The position numbers and the translations under genes were made by a program. Source: Agrobacterium tumefaciens (lineage in GTDB: Bacteria; Pseudomonadota; Alphaproteobacteria; Rhizobiales; Rhizobiaceae). Taken from it: a stretch of DNA of 64,000 nt. The stretch covers positions 42,148-106,147 of the forward strand of contig NZ_JXQV01000043.1 of assembly GCF_000834635.1 (NCBI RefSeq), given 5' to 3'. Below, in pieces: positions 1-9,236 of the stretch; the stretch's first letter is position 1, and each line of letters opens with the position of its first letter. The notes beneath the pieces were generated by a model, which ran no database searches, was not told the DNA's origin, and saw only the letters and a list, made by a program, of their open reading frames with translations.

Positions 1-1227
1 AATTTCGTCGAAAACGCTCCGCTCACCCAGTTCTCTCTCTGTTTTCACGCCGACCGATCTCATTCGCGCACCACTCTCTTGCTTTTGCGCAAGCGCAAGT
101 ATCGCACGAGCGGTCTCGAGACGCTGCATGGAAGCGGCAAGTGTGGTTCCGACATCTTGTAATATAGCGTGCTTATCGAACGTAGCCGCCTCAATTTCCT
201 TTTCGCGGCTGCGAAGGGACGCCTCTCGTGCACCTCCGGTGTAGAGAGGCATCGAAAAGTTCAAGGTTGCACTGGCATCCGTGGAATTGTCCGATTGGCC
301 GTAGTTCTCACGATCCAAACCCGCAGAAATTCGAAGGCCGAGGCGCGGCTTATAAGCTGCATCGGCCTGACTGAGTCGAGCATATGCCGCCTCTATCTCG
401 GCTTGCCTTGCAGCAATACGAGGATTATTCGCGGCCGCAAGCGATTGCAACTCCGCTACCGCTTTTGGGAAACGGGACTCCAGTTTCGCCAACATCATGC
501 TGGCTTCAATCGAAGCCGGGGCGCGTAGCCTTGCCAGAGTCCGTTCCGCCTCAAGCCGCTGCAAGCTGGATTGGCGTTGGTTCAGTTCGATCTGAAGTAA
601 TTGCCTGTCAACATCCGTAATATCCACGCGCGTTGCGGATCCTTCAGTCTGCTCCGAAGCAACCGCACGGCGCAATTGGGCTAAAGCCTTGCCGTGCTGC
701 GTCAGAATAGCCTTGGTGCGATCCTGGCGACGCAGTTCGAGGTCAGACGATAATATGGCTACCGAAACTGAGAGAAATGTAGTCGCGGTCGTTGCGCTGG
801 ACGCGCGATAGTTGGAGTAAGCCAGCGCTAATGCGGCGGTGTCCCTGCCACCTTGATAAATCGGGATATCCATAACAAGCGCCGTACTCTGCTCGTTTCC
901 GCTCAGATTGCGTGTCCCGTTTTGTAATGGCGTCAGTTTGTAATTTGCTTCCAGAGAAACGGTCGGACGTGACATCGCTCGCGCTGAATCAATTTCACTG
1001 CTTGCCGCTCCCTGACGCGCAAGCGATGCTCGGACTTCGGCGGTCTGCCCGGTCGATTGAGAAAGAGGGCCAAGGTTCGCCCGATCTCGATTTTGAGCTG
1101 GAACGGCGCTAGCGCACGTCCTGTCTGGAGCCGGGCACGACGCCTGTGAGGCCGTCTGAGAGCAGCCGGTCATCAGCATCAGTGCCAGCAGCAGAACAGG
1201 CGCCAGGGTCAACCCCAAGTGTCGCAT
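1..1227 (-). CDS. TolC-family outer-membrane efflux/type I secretion protein (C-terminus off window)
   Basis: The reading frame is open from an ATG at 1227 to the left edge, so about 409 N-terminal residues are present and the C-terminus is missing. It begins with a hydrophobic signal ending in LMTGC, a lipobox-like site at about residue 24, so it may be a lipoprotein as some efflux outer-membrane proteins are. The rest is Ala/Gln/Arg-rich helical sequence with two repeats of the TolC kind, each with a Y-x-G-G turn (IPIYQGGRD and MPLYTGGAR) at the start of a long helix. It would form the outer-membrane channel. It is the last visible gene of a minus-strand group with the kinase (78 bp upstream), HlyD adaptor and ABC exporter, which fits a dedicated type I secretion channel. 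The family is clear; the substrate is unknown. Confidence 0.85.
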   Translation of the reverse strand, partial: MRHLGLTLAPVLLLALMLMTGCSQTASQASCPAPDRTCASAVPAQNRDRANLGPLSQSTGQTAEVRASLARQGAASSEIDSARAMSRPTVSLEANYKLTPLQNGTRNLSGNEQSTALVMDIPIYQGGRDTAALALAYSNYRASSATTATTFLSVSVAILSSDLELRRQDRTKAILTQHGKALAQLRRAVASEQTEGSATRVDITDVDRQLLQIELNQRQSSLQRLEAERTLARLRAPASIEASMMLAKLESRFPKAVAELQSLAAANNPRIAARQAEIEAAYARLSQADAAYKPRLGLRISAGLDRENYGQSDNSTDASATLNFSMPLYTGGAREASLRSREKEIEAATFDKHAILQDVGTTLAASMQRLETARAILALAQKQESGARMRSVGVKTERELGERSVFDEI

Positions 1228-1304
1228 CGATAACCTCCGGATGGTTACCGAATATTAAACAATATTGCTTAATGAATTCTTAAGAAAGAAGATAGGCATA
1301 GTCA

Positions 1305-3572
1305 TCAACTGGCCTCCTCATAGTAACTTGAATAACGGGAAGCGTAGTATTCCGTATCCCCGTGTAAGCTGTAAAGACGCATTTTTTTCTGATCGACCTT
1401 GCTCAAAATAACGCCTGCACATTTACGAGAGATCTGTTCTTCGGTTTGAAATGCATTCCTTACAGCACGTCGCGCTGTTCTGCCCCATTCCACGACATAG
1501 ACAAAGCTGTCGATTGTGGATGAGAGCGCTCTGGCATCCACCACCGCCCCAACAGGCGGAAGATCGAGCACGATATATTCATATTTACTAAGAAGATTGG
1601 CAAAGACACCGCGCATTGCTGGCGAAACCAGAAGTTCGGCAGAAAATGGAAGTCGCTCGCGCAGGACCGTTGGCATAAACTTCATGCCGCTCAGGGGATC
1701 TGTCATCAACGCATCTTCCACAGATACCTCGCCCAGAAGCACTTCAACCAAACCGGCCTTGGCGTGTGGAGCAATCATCCGCGTTGCTCCCGGGCTCCGA
1801 AGGTCTGCATCTATCAACACACACTGATGACCCTGGCTCGCCAGAAGACGTGCGAAGTTGACGGCAACAGTGGACTTACCTTCATCTGGCAATGTGGAAG
1901 CAATGCCTACTATGCGGTTTGCATTTGGGCTCGTGCTGAAGTCGACGGCAATTTTTGCGCTTCTCAGTGTCTCCGCAAACGAGGACAATGGGTTGCTGAG
2001 CGAATATCGAGAGGTCAGGCTTCCTGCACGAACGCTTCGTTCCGTTGCTTGTTCGGAAACCACAGGCAGAGCTGTATTATCGCGATCATCAACCAACGGC
2101 AGCATGCCGAGAAACTCTTTGCCCAAGTCCTCTCTGATGCCATCGCCTGTCCGGTAAAAGCGTTCTTGAAATTCACGTAATGCGCCGATTGCGCCGCCAA
2201 GGATGCCGCCGAGAAGGAGGCCTCCGACAATGCTCAGCATCAATTTCGGAGAAGAAGGAATCAACGGAGGGGCAGCGCGCGAAATAATGCGAGCGCCGGT
2301 CGCTGAAAAGGACTGCTGCTGGATAGCTTGCTGGTAACGCTGCAGGAATGATTGGTAGAGGTTGCGATATGTCTCCGCTTCGCGCTGCAGTTCACGCAGC
2401 TTGACCTGACTTTGATCTGCAACAGCGCTTTGCGAGCTTGATGTTGCTAGACTGGCCAGTAGGCTTCGTACGCGTCCGTCCGCCACCTGCGCTTCGTTGT
2501 TATAACTTTGCGCGATACGACCGAGTTCACCAAAAAGAAGGGCCTTGTACTCCGCCATGTTTCGGCGGTGTCGAACTGCCTGCTCATGGTTTGGCCCAAG
2601 TCGAGCCGAAATTTCCGCCTCGCTTTTTGCAGACAGCAAATATTGTTCGCGGAGATTATTAGCGATCGGGCTGTCCAGAACCTCCTTGACCACGGCATCG
2701 ACGTCGTTTGCTTCGATGTTTTTCGTGATCTCCTCGTAACGTGCCCGCGCTGTGGCAGCTTGGGACTGCGCAGTGCCCAAAGCACTGTTTATCTGTGCTA
2801 GGTTCTGGTCAGTGACGAGACCATTGCCCGTGCTGAGCAAGCCATTCGATGCCCGGAAGCGCTCAACCGCGAGATCAGATTGTAGGGCCTTTTGCTCCAA
2901 TTCGGCTATGCGTTCCTGCAGCCACTTGCTTGCACGGCGGGTCGCCTCATATTTTGAGTTGAGCGAATCCCTGAGATAGGCTTCTGCTATACCCGTCGCA
3001 ATTTTCGCGGAAAGTTCGGGCGAGGGCGACGTGTAGGAAATATTGATGATGTATGTCTGCCCAACGCGCTCTACATCCATGCCTGCCTGCAGCCGAGAAA
3101 GCGCGGAATCCCGAAGCTGGTCCGCATCCGGCGAGCCTTCGGTCTCATCCGAGCCAAAAATGCCCGCTAACCCGCTTTTCAGCACGTCGATGATCGAACG
3201 GTCTTCAGCCATGAATTCGGCATTATCGACGAGTTTCAGCCGATCAACCACCTCGTAGCCAACCGCTTGTGAGCGAAAGACTTCGATCTGGCTAAGAACG
3301 GTCGTTTCATCATCAGAACTGCCCCCAAGGTCGGTGAGTTGCTGGAGAACCAGACTCCGTCCCTTGTCGATCATGACACTGGAAGTGGCCGTGAACATGG
3401 GGACGGCCGTAATCGCATAGATGCCTGAAACAACCATCATCAAAGCGGCGACCGCCGCGACAATGACCCGCTGTCTCATTACGGCCTTGAACAACCGTTC
3501 GAGATCGATCACCCCGTCACCCTCGACATCTGTATTGTCGTTGAAAGCAGGCCTTTGCTGAAACGTCGGCAT
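1305..3572 (-). CDS. Polysaccharide co-polymerase / bacterial tyrosine autokinase (Wzz-Wzc/ExoP-like)
   Basis: 755 aa from the ATG at 3572; an upstream in-frame TTG at 3596 would add 8 residues. An N-terminal Wzz domain has a first membrane segment at about residues 34-54, a long periplasmic coiled-coil stretch, and a second membrane segment at about 443-466. The C-terminal cytoplasmic BY-kinase domain shows a Walker A (STLPDEGKST, about 564), Walker A' (VLIDADLRSP, about 587) and Walker B (IVLDLPPV, about 669). It ends in a cluster of six tyrosines within the last 20 residues, the usual autophosphorylation tail. Proteins of this type set chain length and export of exopolysaccharide. It lies between a TolC-like gene and type I exporter genes rather than among glycosyltransferases, which is unusual. 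Confidence 0.92.
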   Translation of the reverse strand: MPTFQQRPAFNDNTDVEGDGVIDLERLFKAVMRQRVIVAAVAALMMVVSGIYAITAVPMFTATSSVMIDKGRSLVLQQLTDLGGSSDDETTVLSQIEVFRSQAVGYEVVDRLKLVDNAEFMAEDRSIIDVLKSGLAGIFGSDETEGSPDADQLRDSALSRLQAGMDVERVGQTYIINISYTSPSPELSAKIATGIAEAYLRDSLNSKYEATRRASKWLQERIAELEQKALQSDLAVERFRASNGLLSTGNGLVTDQNLAQINSALGTAQSQAATARARYEEITKNIEANDVDAVVKEVLDSPIANNLREQYLLSAKSEAEISARLGPNHEQAVRHRRNMAEYKALLFGELGRIAQSYNNEAQVADGRVRSLLASLATSSSQSAVADQSQVKLRELQREAETYRNLYQSFLQRYQQAIQQQSFSATGARIISRAAPPLIPSSPKLMLSIVGGLLLGGILGGAIGALREFQERFYRTGDGIREDLGKEFLGMLPLVDDRDNTALPVVSEQATERSVRAGSLTSRYSLSNPLSSFAETLRSAKIAVDFSTSPNANRIVGIASTLPDEGKSTVAVNFARLLASQGHQCVLIDADLRSPGATRMIAPHAKAGLVEVLLGEVSVEDALMTDPLSGMKFMPTVLRERLPFSAELLVSPAMRGVFANLLSKYEYIVLDLPPVGAVVDARALSSTIDSFVYVVEWGRTARRAVRNAFQTEEQISRKCAGVILSKVDQKKMRLYSLHGDTEYYASRYSSYYEEAS

Positions 3573-3784
3573 TTCATTCACCACGGTCGCCCTCAATGGT
3601 TAGGCTCTCGAAATCCAAATGGCTTTCTCAAGAGTATCTTTTTAATCATTCAGAATAAGTAACCAGACCAGAGCTACAGTATTCTCGCTTCTCCATTACG
3701 ATCAGCATCGAGTCCTGATAACAAGATTCCTGTCACGTGTCTCAATTATGATTTATCGAAGATGCCTCTGCGCTGATTTTTTTA

Positions 3785-5104
3785 CTACCGGAAAGCCCTT
3801 CGAAAGCTTTGCACGAAGGGCTCGGCCAAATACTCAAAAAATGTCCTTTGATGAGTGGCCAAAAACACTTCACTTGGCATGCCTGGCACGATTTCAGGAA
3901 TCTTGGCCCGTTCCCCATCATCCACTGCCAACCGTATTGTATAGTAAGGCGGCAAATCGGCACGATCCTGACGTACATCGGCACCGACAAAGGTAATATG
4001 CGCAGAGATCTGATCGTAAAGATGCCGGTTGAATGCAGAAATCACGACACGTGCGTTCTGGCGAAGATAAACATCGTCAACATCTGAAGGATCAAGCTTG
4101 GCCTCAATGAGCAAGGGCTGGTCCACTGGCACGATTTCGAAGAGCGGACTGAATGGCTCAACCGCACTTCCGATTGTATTGACATGCAATTTGTTGACCA
4201 CGCCCGTAACTGGCGAACGAATTTCGATACGAGCAGTCGCATCCAGTTTGCCCTTGAGGCCTTCGCTGATTTCCAGATAGTCGGAGCGGGTTTTTGACAT
4301 TTCATCGCTGATCTTCTGGTAGAAAACCGAGCGCTCTGCTGCAATGCGGTTATCAGTTTCACTGATCTGGTGATTGATCGCCTCAATTGCCGCTTCTGTC
4401 TTAGAGACATTACCGGACAATGCATCGGACTGGCGCTCAATTTCACGCAGCAGGCTTTCACGGCCAAGGCCGTTACGAATGGCTTGTTGCCTGAGAGCAA
4501 TGTCCGTTGCCATGCTTTCCCGCTGCTTACGAAGGGAGTCAAGCTCACCTGACAAGCCAGTTAGCTGACCCGTCAACGCCCGCCGCTGCGACTGGAAAAT
4601 CTCCAGCATATCGTTTAACTGCGTCCGTCTCGTCGTGAATTCCCGTGTCTGGTCCTCCAGCAACTGCTCAACTTCTACCGGATTGATTGCAGGCTCAGCC
4701 TCCATCAAGGACTTGATATCCAGATCAAGACTCTGCTCCTGACGCATTTCGGCATCCAGTCGAGCCTGTTTCAGACGCAAACCAACCTTTCGCGTTTCAA
4801 GCTCCTTTACCGCAGCCTCATCTTCTGCACGCGAGAGGACTGCTATAACGTCGCCCTGCTTGACTTGCTCTCCCTCTCGAACGGACAGACTGGCCAGAAC
4901 ACCGCCGCGCTCGTGCCTTACAACCTGGACATTACCATCCGTAATAATAGAGCCCCGGGCTATGATTGCACCAGAGAGTGGAACGGTGAACGCCCATGCA
5001 GCAAAGCCGCCAAGAAAAACTGCCGTCATCAACGCGCCAATCAACATTGTACCATTGATGGACGTTACACGGTGCCGGATTTTAATGAGATCTCTTTGGT
5101 CCAT
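3785..5104 (-). CDS. HlyD/PrsE-family type I secretion periplasmic adaptor
   Basis: 439 aa from the ATG at 5104 (MDQRDLIKIRH). A GTG at 5131 is also in frame, but the ATG lies one base after the exporter's stop codon, the usual coupled arrangement. One N-terminal membrane segment (about residues 20-42) is followed by a lipoyl-like half motif (GGVLASLSVREGEQVKQGD), a long coiled-coil hairpin (about 95-270) and a C-terminal beta-barrel region with RSPVTGVVNKL. This is the membrane-fusion protein that links the inner-membrane ABC exporter to a TolC channel. Length and order match PrsE/PrtE-type adaptors. About 210 bp separate it from the downstream kinase gene. Confidence 0.93.
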   Translation of the reverse strand: MDQRDLIKIRHRVTSINGTMLIGALMTAVFLGGFAAWAFTVPLSGAIIARGSIITDGNVQVVRHERGGVLASLSVREGEQVKQGDVIAVLSRAEDEAAVKELETRKVGLRLKQARLDAEMRQEQSLDLDIKSLMEAEPAINPVEVEQLLEDQTREFTTRRTQLNDMLEIFQSQRRALTGQLTGLSGELDSLRKQRESMATDIALRQQAIRNGLGRESLLREIERQSDALSGNVSKTEAAIEAINHQISETDNRIAAERSVFYQKISDEMSKTRSDYLEISEGLKGKLDATARIEIRSPVTGVVNKLHVNTIGSAVEPFSPLFEIVPVDQPLLIEAKLDPSDVDDVYLRQNARVVISAFNRHLYDQISAHITFVGADVRQDRADLPPYYTIRLAVDDGERAKIPEIVPGMPSEVFLATHQRTFFEYLAEPFVQSFRRAFR

Positions 5105-5105
5105 G

Positions 5106-6800
5106 TTACGTTCCTGCTTGCGCTCCGCCACTTGGGGTGGCGGAAACCGTTAGCATCTGACCACGCGCAATGACTGGTGAGTTTGCGAGGCGGACCTTGC
5201 CCTTTTCCATCAGGTAAACCGTGTTGGCTATGGCAAGCAGGCTTGAGCGATGTGTGACCGCGATGATCGTACGACCAGCTGCCCTTTCGCTTACCAGAAC
5301 CTGAATCAGGGCGTCTTCACCCGCGCTGTCCAGATTTGAATTCGGCTCATCCAGCACCAGTACTGCGGGTTGGGTATGTAAAGCGCGAGCCAGTGCAATG
5401 CGCTGAGCCTGGCCACCAGAAAGCCTGACGCCGCGCAGCCCAATGCGGGTGTTGTAACCCTGGGGAAGAGTGGAAATGAATTCATGGGCGTGAGCGCGGC
5501 GCGCAGCCTCTACAATAGAACTATCGCTGGCTGCCAAATCAAAGCGAGCTATGTTTTGCGCTACGCTTCCTTCGAATAACGTGGTCTGCTGGGCCATGTA
5601 TCCAAATGCTTGCCCTCGAGCTTTGGTAGGCCATTCAGAAAGCCGGAATCCGTCCAACCTTATTTCACCACCAGTTGGAAGGCCTGCGCCGCACAGCAAC
5701 CGCAAAAGTGTCGATTTTCCTGAGCCGGAAGGGCCGACGATCACGCTGATCTGACCTGGAGCGAAATCAATGGAAACCTCGTTCACAATGAGCGGGGCGT
5801 CGGACCCTGCTCCGAGCTCGAGTTTGACATTGCGCGCCGAGACATGCCCGGCCGGTGAAGGCAAATCGACTCGAGCATCTGTCGTCGCGCCAACCTGATT
5901 AATGACCGTATCAATGTCGCGCTTGGCCTTGCGAGCTTCCGAAATAACCTTCGACGCCCCTACAAGTTGCTCGATTGGCATAAGGGCGCGTGCTGAGACG
6001 ATGGAAGATGCAAAAATAAGACCTGGTGACATATTACCGCGGATAACTAGCCAAGCGCCAAAACCAAGTGTGGCCATCTGTAGTGTTTGGCGAATAAAGC
6101 GAGACAAGCCATAAAATCGAGCCTGCACCGCGCCTGCACGGTCTGTAGCATCTGCGGCGTAAAGCGCGCTGCCCATCCAGCGGGTTACCATTGCTGGCCC
6201 CATTCCCATGGCCCTCAAATCTTCATGCGCACCAAGCGCTTCCTCAGCGTATCGTGCCGCAATGGATTGCTGCGCCGATGCTGCAGCCGACGCCCGACGG
6301 GAAAGCCACTCGTTCATCAGAGTGACCAATGCAAGCAGAACCATGCCTCCAGCCGTGAGAGCGCCCAGGAGCGGGTGGACGAGAAACATCAAGAGCAGAA
6401 ACAATGGAGCAAATGGCAAGTCATAGAGATTGATGTAGGCGCTTGAAGACACGAAGCGCTTGACCGCTCCAACTTTGCTTGCCAGTTGCGGATCAATAGC
6501 GGAGACCCAACTATCTGAACCGCTGATTAGATATGGCAGGACAGTCAACTCGTAGCGTGCAGCAAGCTTCCGGGCCAGGGTCTGCCGAACAGTTTCGATA
6601 AGACCGAAAAGACCAAGCGCTGCACCGGCCATAATACTCAGATAAATCAGCGTTTCCACACTGTGTGTCGGTAGAATCCGGTCGTAGACCTGGGTCATGT
6701 AAAGCGGCATGACGAGCAGAAGCACATTGGTCAGAACAGTGAAAACGGCTAGAGCAGAGGCTGGACCAAGCAGATCCATTTTCACAGGTTTCTTATTCAT
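5106..6800 (-). CDS. Type I secretion ABC transporter, permease-ATPase (PrsD/PrtD-like)
   Basis: 564 aa. It starts directly with the transmembrane domain (six helices, about residues 10-310) and has no N-terminal C39-type peptidase domain. That is the PrtD/PrsD layout used for unprocessed RTX-type proteins. The ATPase domain has Walker A (VGPSGSGKST), signature (LSGGQAQRIALARAL), Walker B (VLVLDEPNSNLD) and the switch histidine (VTHRS). It would export a protein with a C-terminal uncleaved signal through the adjacent HlyD and TolC proteins. No substrate gene with nonapeptide repeats is visible nearby. It is the first gene of the minus-strand group. Confidence 0.93.
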   Translation of the reverse strand: MNKKPVKMDLLGPASALAVFTVLTNVLLLVMPLYMTQVYDRILPTHSVETLIYLSIMAGAALGLFGLIETVRQTLARKLAARYELTVLPYLISGSDSWVSAIDPQLASKVGAVKRFVSSSAYINLYDLPFAPLFLLLMFLVHPLLGALTAGGMVLLALVTLMNEWLSRRASAAASAQQSIAARYAEEALGAHEDLRAMGMGPAMVTRWMGSALYAADATDRAGAVQARFYGLSRFIRQTLQMATLGFGAWLVIRGNMSPGLIFASSIVSARALMPIEQLVGASKVISEARKAKRDIDTVINQVGATTDARVDLPSPAGHVSARNVKLELGAGSDAPLIVNEVSIDFAPGQISVIVGPSGSGKSTLLRLLCGAGLPTGGEIRLDGFRLSEWPTKARGQAFGYMAQQTTLFEGSVAQNIARFDLAASDSSIVEAARRAHAHEFISTLPQGYNTRIGLRGVRLSGGQAQRIALARALHTQPAVLVLDEPNSNLDSAGEDALIQVLVSERAAGRTIIAVTHRSSLLAIANTVYLMEKGKVRLANSPVIARGQMLTVSATPSGGAQAGT

Positions 6801-6951
6801 ATCCAGGTATCTTTACCGTTATAAGACCTCGGACGTATGAAGCTTATGCTCTACGCATTCAATGATATAATTGATTTATCATTAACGCTACTCGGATCAC
6901 AGAAAAACCTGACGCCCAAGTCGAGTAATTCCAATTATCGATCTGTATTTA

Positions 6952-7740
6952 TCATAAGAGACACACGTTCTGGCCGTCGATTTTAAGGATGGTCAGATTG
7001 CCGGTTGAGTAAGCTTGGGTATCGATCCCAATTCGACTTTGTGACATGAATGGCGCTGGGCTGGGAGTGTGGCCATGAATGACTGTCAATGGCAGCCCAG
7101 AACCCGCAGATAGGAATGGCTCCCGAATCCACATCAGGTCTTCGTCACTCTGATCTCCAAGTGCGATGCCGGGACGAATGCCTGCATGTACAAAAAGGTA
7201 CCGCCCGATTTTCAGGCTCACAGGCAGATTCCGCAAAAAGTTAATGTGCTCATCGGGCACAGCGTCCCGCAAAAGCCTACCAATGATCAGGGGCATGTGC
7301 TGCCGACGCTGGCGCATATGATCGATATCTATGCCGTAGGACAGCAGGGTTTCCTTGCCGCCAAAGCGAAGCCATTCCTCAATGGTTTCCGGATGCTCTA
7401 TCGCATAAAGGAACGCCTGATCATGGTTGCCGCAAAGTGCAATACGCCGAAACGGCTTAACGTCTGGCGATGAGAGATGGGAAATTACTGCCGAAGACTT
7501 TCTTCCTCGGTCAACGTAGTCACCAAGCGTAACAACCAACCCCTTACGGCCAGTATTTCTGATATCGTTGATGATCTTTTCTTCACCCGCCTCAAGCAAA
7601 TCCATGCAGCCATGAATATCACCTATGGCGTAGATGGGGTAAGCAGGATCGCTATCTCCGAGATCAAGGCGCCGACGCGCGGGTGCGACGAACGAATTAG
7701 GATTCGATCTTCGGAAAAAACTCCAGAACTTCTTAATCAT
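6952..7740 (-). CDS. PPP-type serine/threonine phosphatase (metallophosphoesterase)
   Basis: 262 aa from the ATG at 7740. The metal-binding blocks of the PPP family appear in order: GDIHG (residues about 40-44), GDYVDRG (about 73-79), GNHD (about 104-107), a histidine in VHAGIRPG (about 186) and HGHTP (about 225). These ligate two metal ions for phosphoester hydrolysis. Bacterial members dephosphorylate proteins or act on diadenosine tetraphosphate; the sequence alone does not decide. It lies 151 bp upstream of the type I exporter in the same orientation, so it might be co-regulated with the tyrosine kinase there, but that is inference from position only. Confidence 0.9.
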   Translation of the reverse strand: MIKKFWSFFRRSNPNSFVAPARRRLDLGDSDPAYPIYAIGDIHGCMDLLEAGEEKIINDIRNTGRKGLVVTLGDYVDRGRKSSAVISHLSSPDVKPFRRIALCGNHDQAFLYAIEHPETIEEWLRFGGKETLLSYGIDIDHMRQRRQHMPLIIGRLLRDAVPDEHINFLRNLPVSLKIGRYLFVHAGIRPGIALGDQSDEDLMWIREPFLSAGSGLPLTVIHGHTPSPAPFMSQSRIGIDTQAYSTGNLTILKIDGQNVCLL

Positions 7741-7926
7741 GGATGACCGCTTATTGCCTCACCGTGCACCTTGTCGAAAGCAGTGTTTGAACTGCCGCGA
7801 TACGCATACACAATAGTTGACAGATTCGTCTTAAGGCTTTGGCAAGATATGCGACGGATTTCATGGAGTTATTCAACCTTGCATGTATGTCCGCCAAATG
7901 TTGCGGCGGTGACGGGACGAGACTAA

Positions 7927-8073
7927 GGGGTCAGCCTTGCGCAGGCTTTTTCTCGTCACGGACAGATGAAGGCCAAGCAGATTGAGATGGATAGGCTTCA
8001 GAGAGAAGTGGGAACGCTGAAGGCGGAGCGTGACATCTTAACTCGGCGTCCGAAAAAGCGGCAGTATCCATAA
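7927..8073 (+). pseudogene. Relic of IS3-family transposase OrfA (C-terminal part)
   Basis: Between stop codons at 7924 and 8071 the plus strand encodes a short piece that includes HGQMKAKQIEMDRLQREV and ends with LKAERDIL. This is the HGQMKPEQ...RLRREV..LKAERDILKKAAAYF leucine-zipper end of IS3-group OrfA. After RDIL the expected KKAAAYF is lost to unrelated sequence and a stop. The helix-turn-helix part, OrfB and the ends of the element are absent. It is a decayed fragment with no transposition ability. Confidence 0.75.
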
Positions 8074-8219
8074 GCCAATATATTAGTTTTTCATAAAAAT
8101 AGGAAGCCCATCCGTCTTCTTCAGTAGGCTCATCTAATGCTTCATATCGGCTCGGAAACAACTTTACCCATTTTTAGGTTGTTTCCCCTTATCAACAAGC
8201 ATGAGCAATTGGAGGTATC

Positions 8220-8360
8220 ATGTCCACACGAGCAAAGGCTTTTGTCACGGTGTTGTCGATATCCACCATCATGTGGGCCACGATAATCTATGGCGTCGCA
8301 GCATTGTATGGAAGTGGATACCAGGGCATCGATAATTTCAACACAGCGAGCACTCGATAA
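8220..8360 (+). CDS. Small hypothetical single-span membrane protein (46 aa)
   Basis: ATG at 8220 is preceded by GGAGG five bases upstream, one of the best ribosome-binding sites in this part of the window. The ORF runs 46 codons to TAA at 8358. Residues about 7-30 form one hydrophobic segment (FVTVLSISTIMWATIIYGVA), preceded by a basic N-terminus (MSTRAKA) and followed by a polar tail. It resembles no family I recognise. It lies alone between the IS relic and the 3' end of the catabolic operon. The strong RBS and clean topology argue for a real gene; the short length keeps confidence moderate. Confidence 0.5.
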   Translation: MSTRAKAFVTVLSISTIMWATIIYGVAALYGSGYQGIDNFNTASTR

Positions 8361-8459
8361 CGGGAGTCTCGTGAACCGAACCGGGTTTGCAGGAGGCCAT
8401 TTCGTTTAAGTTATCAGGTCATCGCTGATGCGTCCCAATCGCAGCGCTGCGCGACCTTC

Positions 8460-9236
8460 TCACTCTTTCCCCTTCCGCTCTGCCTCCGCTCCCGCCTTCA
8501 TCATCGCATGTAGCATATCCATTCTTGGCTCAACCGGCGGCGGATAGACATCTCTGCCGTGGGTGAGACCAAGGGCGAGAAACGTCTCGACCAGCTTGTA
8601 GGTCAGCGGACCGGGATTGACGACGGGTACCGGCAGGTTCGCGGCGAGATATTCACCAGCCTGGTGCATGGTGGTTGAACCCAGGCAGATGACCTCCGCG
8701 CCATCCTCCTCGATGCAGCGCATGGCGACATCGCGCATTCGGGGAAAGACGCTGTCTTCCTTGCCGCCCAGCAGGTTGGAGAAATCCGGCGGCTGATCGA
8801 AGCTGCGCACCGAGGCGCATTGCCGGTCGAAACCATATTCACGGATGGCCTTGCGGTATCTCGGTAACGCGGGTGCCCATTGCGCGAGTACCGAGAACTT
8901 GCCACCTAGTGTAAGCGCATAGAGCATAGATGCCTTGCCTGCGCCGATGACGGGAATGGAGAGCACCGAACGGAGCATGACCATGCCGCTATCCGACATC
9001 GTATCAATGCAGACCGCATCAAACCCCTCGTCTTGCGCGTTGCATCCTGCCTCGAAAATGGCGAGGTCCATCAGGCCCCAATCATGAGGGGACATGAAGG
9101 AGGTCGGGCCGCAGGTGACGGGACGATAAGTCAGTTCCCAATCCGCAGGCAGCGGCACATATTGCGATTGCGCTTCGCGGTTACGCACGCCCTCGGCATC
9201 CAGCGCGAAGGGAACGATGACGAGAATGCGGGTCAT
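8460..9236 (-). CDS. Asp/Glu racemase superfamily protein, copy 2 (atypical active site)
   Basis: 258 aa, last gene of the catabolic operon; its ATG overlaps the previous gene's stop by 4 bp. The fold is that of the Asp/Glu/hydantoin racemase and maleate isomerase superfamily: an N-terminal VIVPFALDAEGV strand, FDAVCIDTMSDSGM at about residues 76-89, and AEVICLGSTTMH in the second half, then PVVNPGPLTYK. At both places where two-base racemases carry the catalytic cysteine (about AC-F/N-x-D-x-G and LGCAGM) this protein has threonine and serine. A standard racemase role is therefore doubtful. Isomerase, decarboxylase or C-N lyase chemistry on a dicarboxylate or its amide is possible. It is a paralogue of the gene directly upstream. 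Confidence 0.82.
   Translation of the reverse strand: MTRILVIVPFALDAEGVRNREAQSQYVPLPADWELTYRPVTCGPTSFMSPHDWGLMDLAIFEAGCNAQDEGFDAVCIDTMSDSGMVMLRSVLSIPVIGAGKASMLYALTLGGKFSVLAQWAPALPRYRKAIREYGFDRQCASVRSFDQPPDFSNLLGGKEDSVFPRMRDVAMRCIEEDGAEVICLGSTTMHQAGEYLAANLPVPVVNPGPLTYKLVETFLALGLTHGRDVYPPPVEPRMDMLHAMMKAGAEAERKGKE

Noticed and set aside
7931..8161. Minus-strand ORF of 76 codons
   Set aside because: Half of it is antisense to the IS3 OrfA relic and it starts at a TTG shortly after a stop. The first part (YFYEKLIYW) looks protein-like, but there is no ribosome-binding site; it could at most be a gene fragment.
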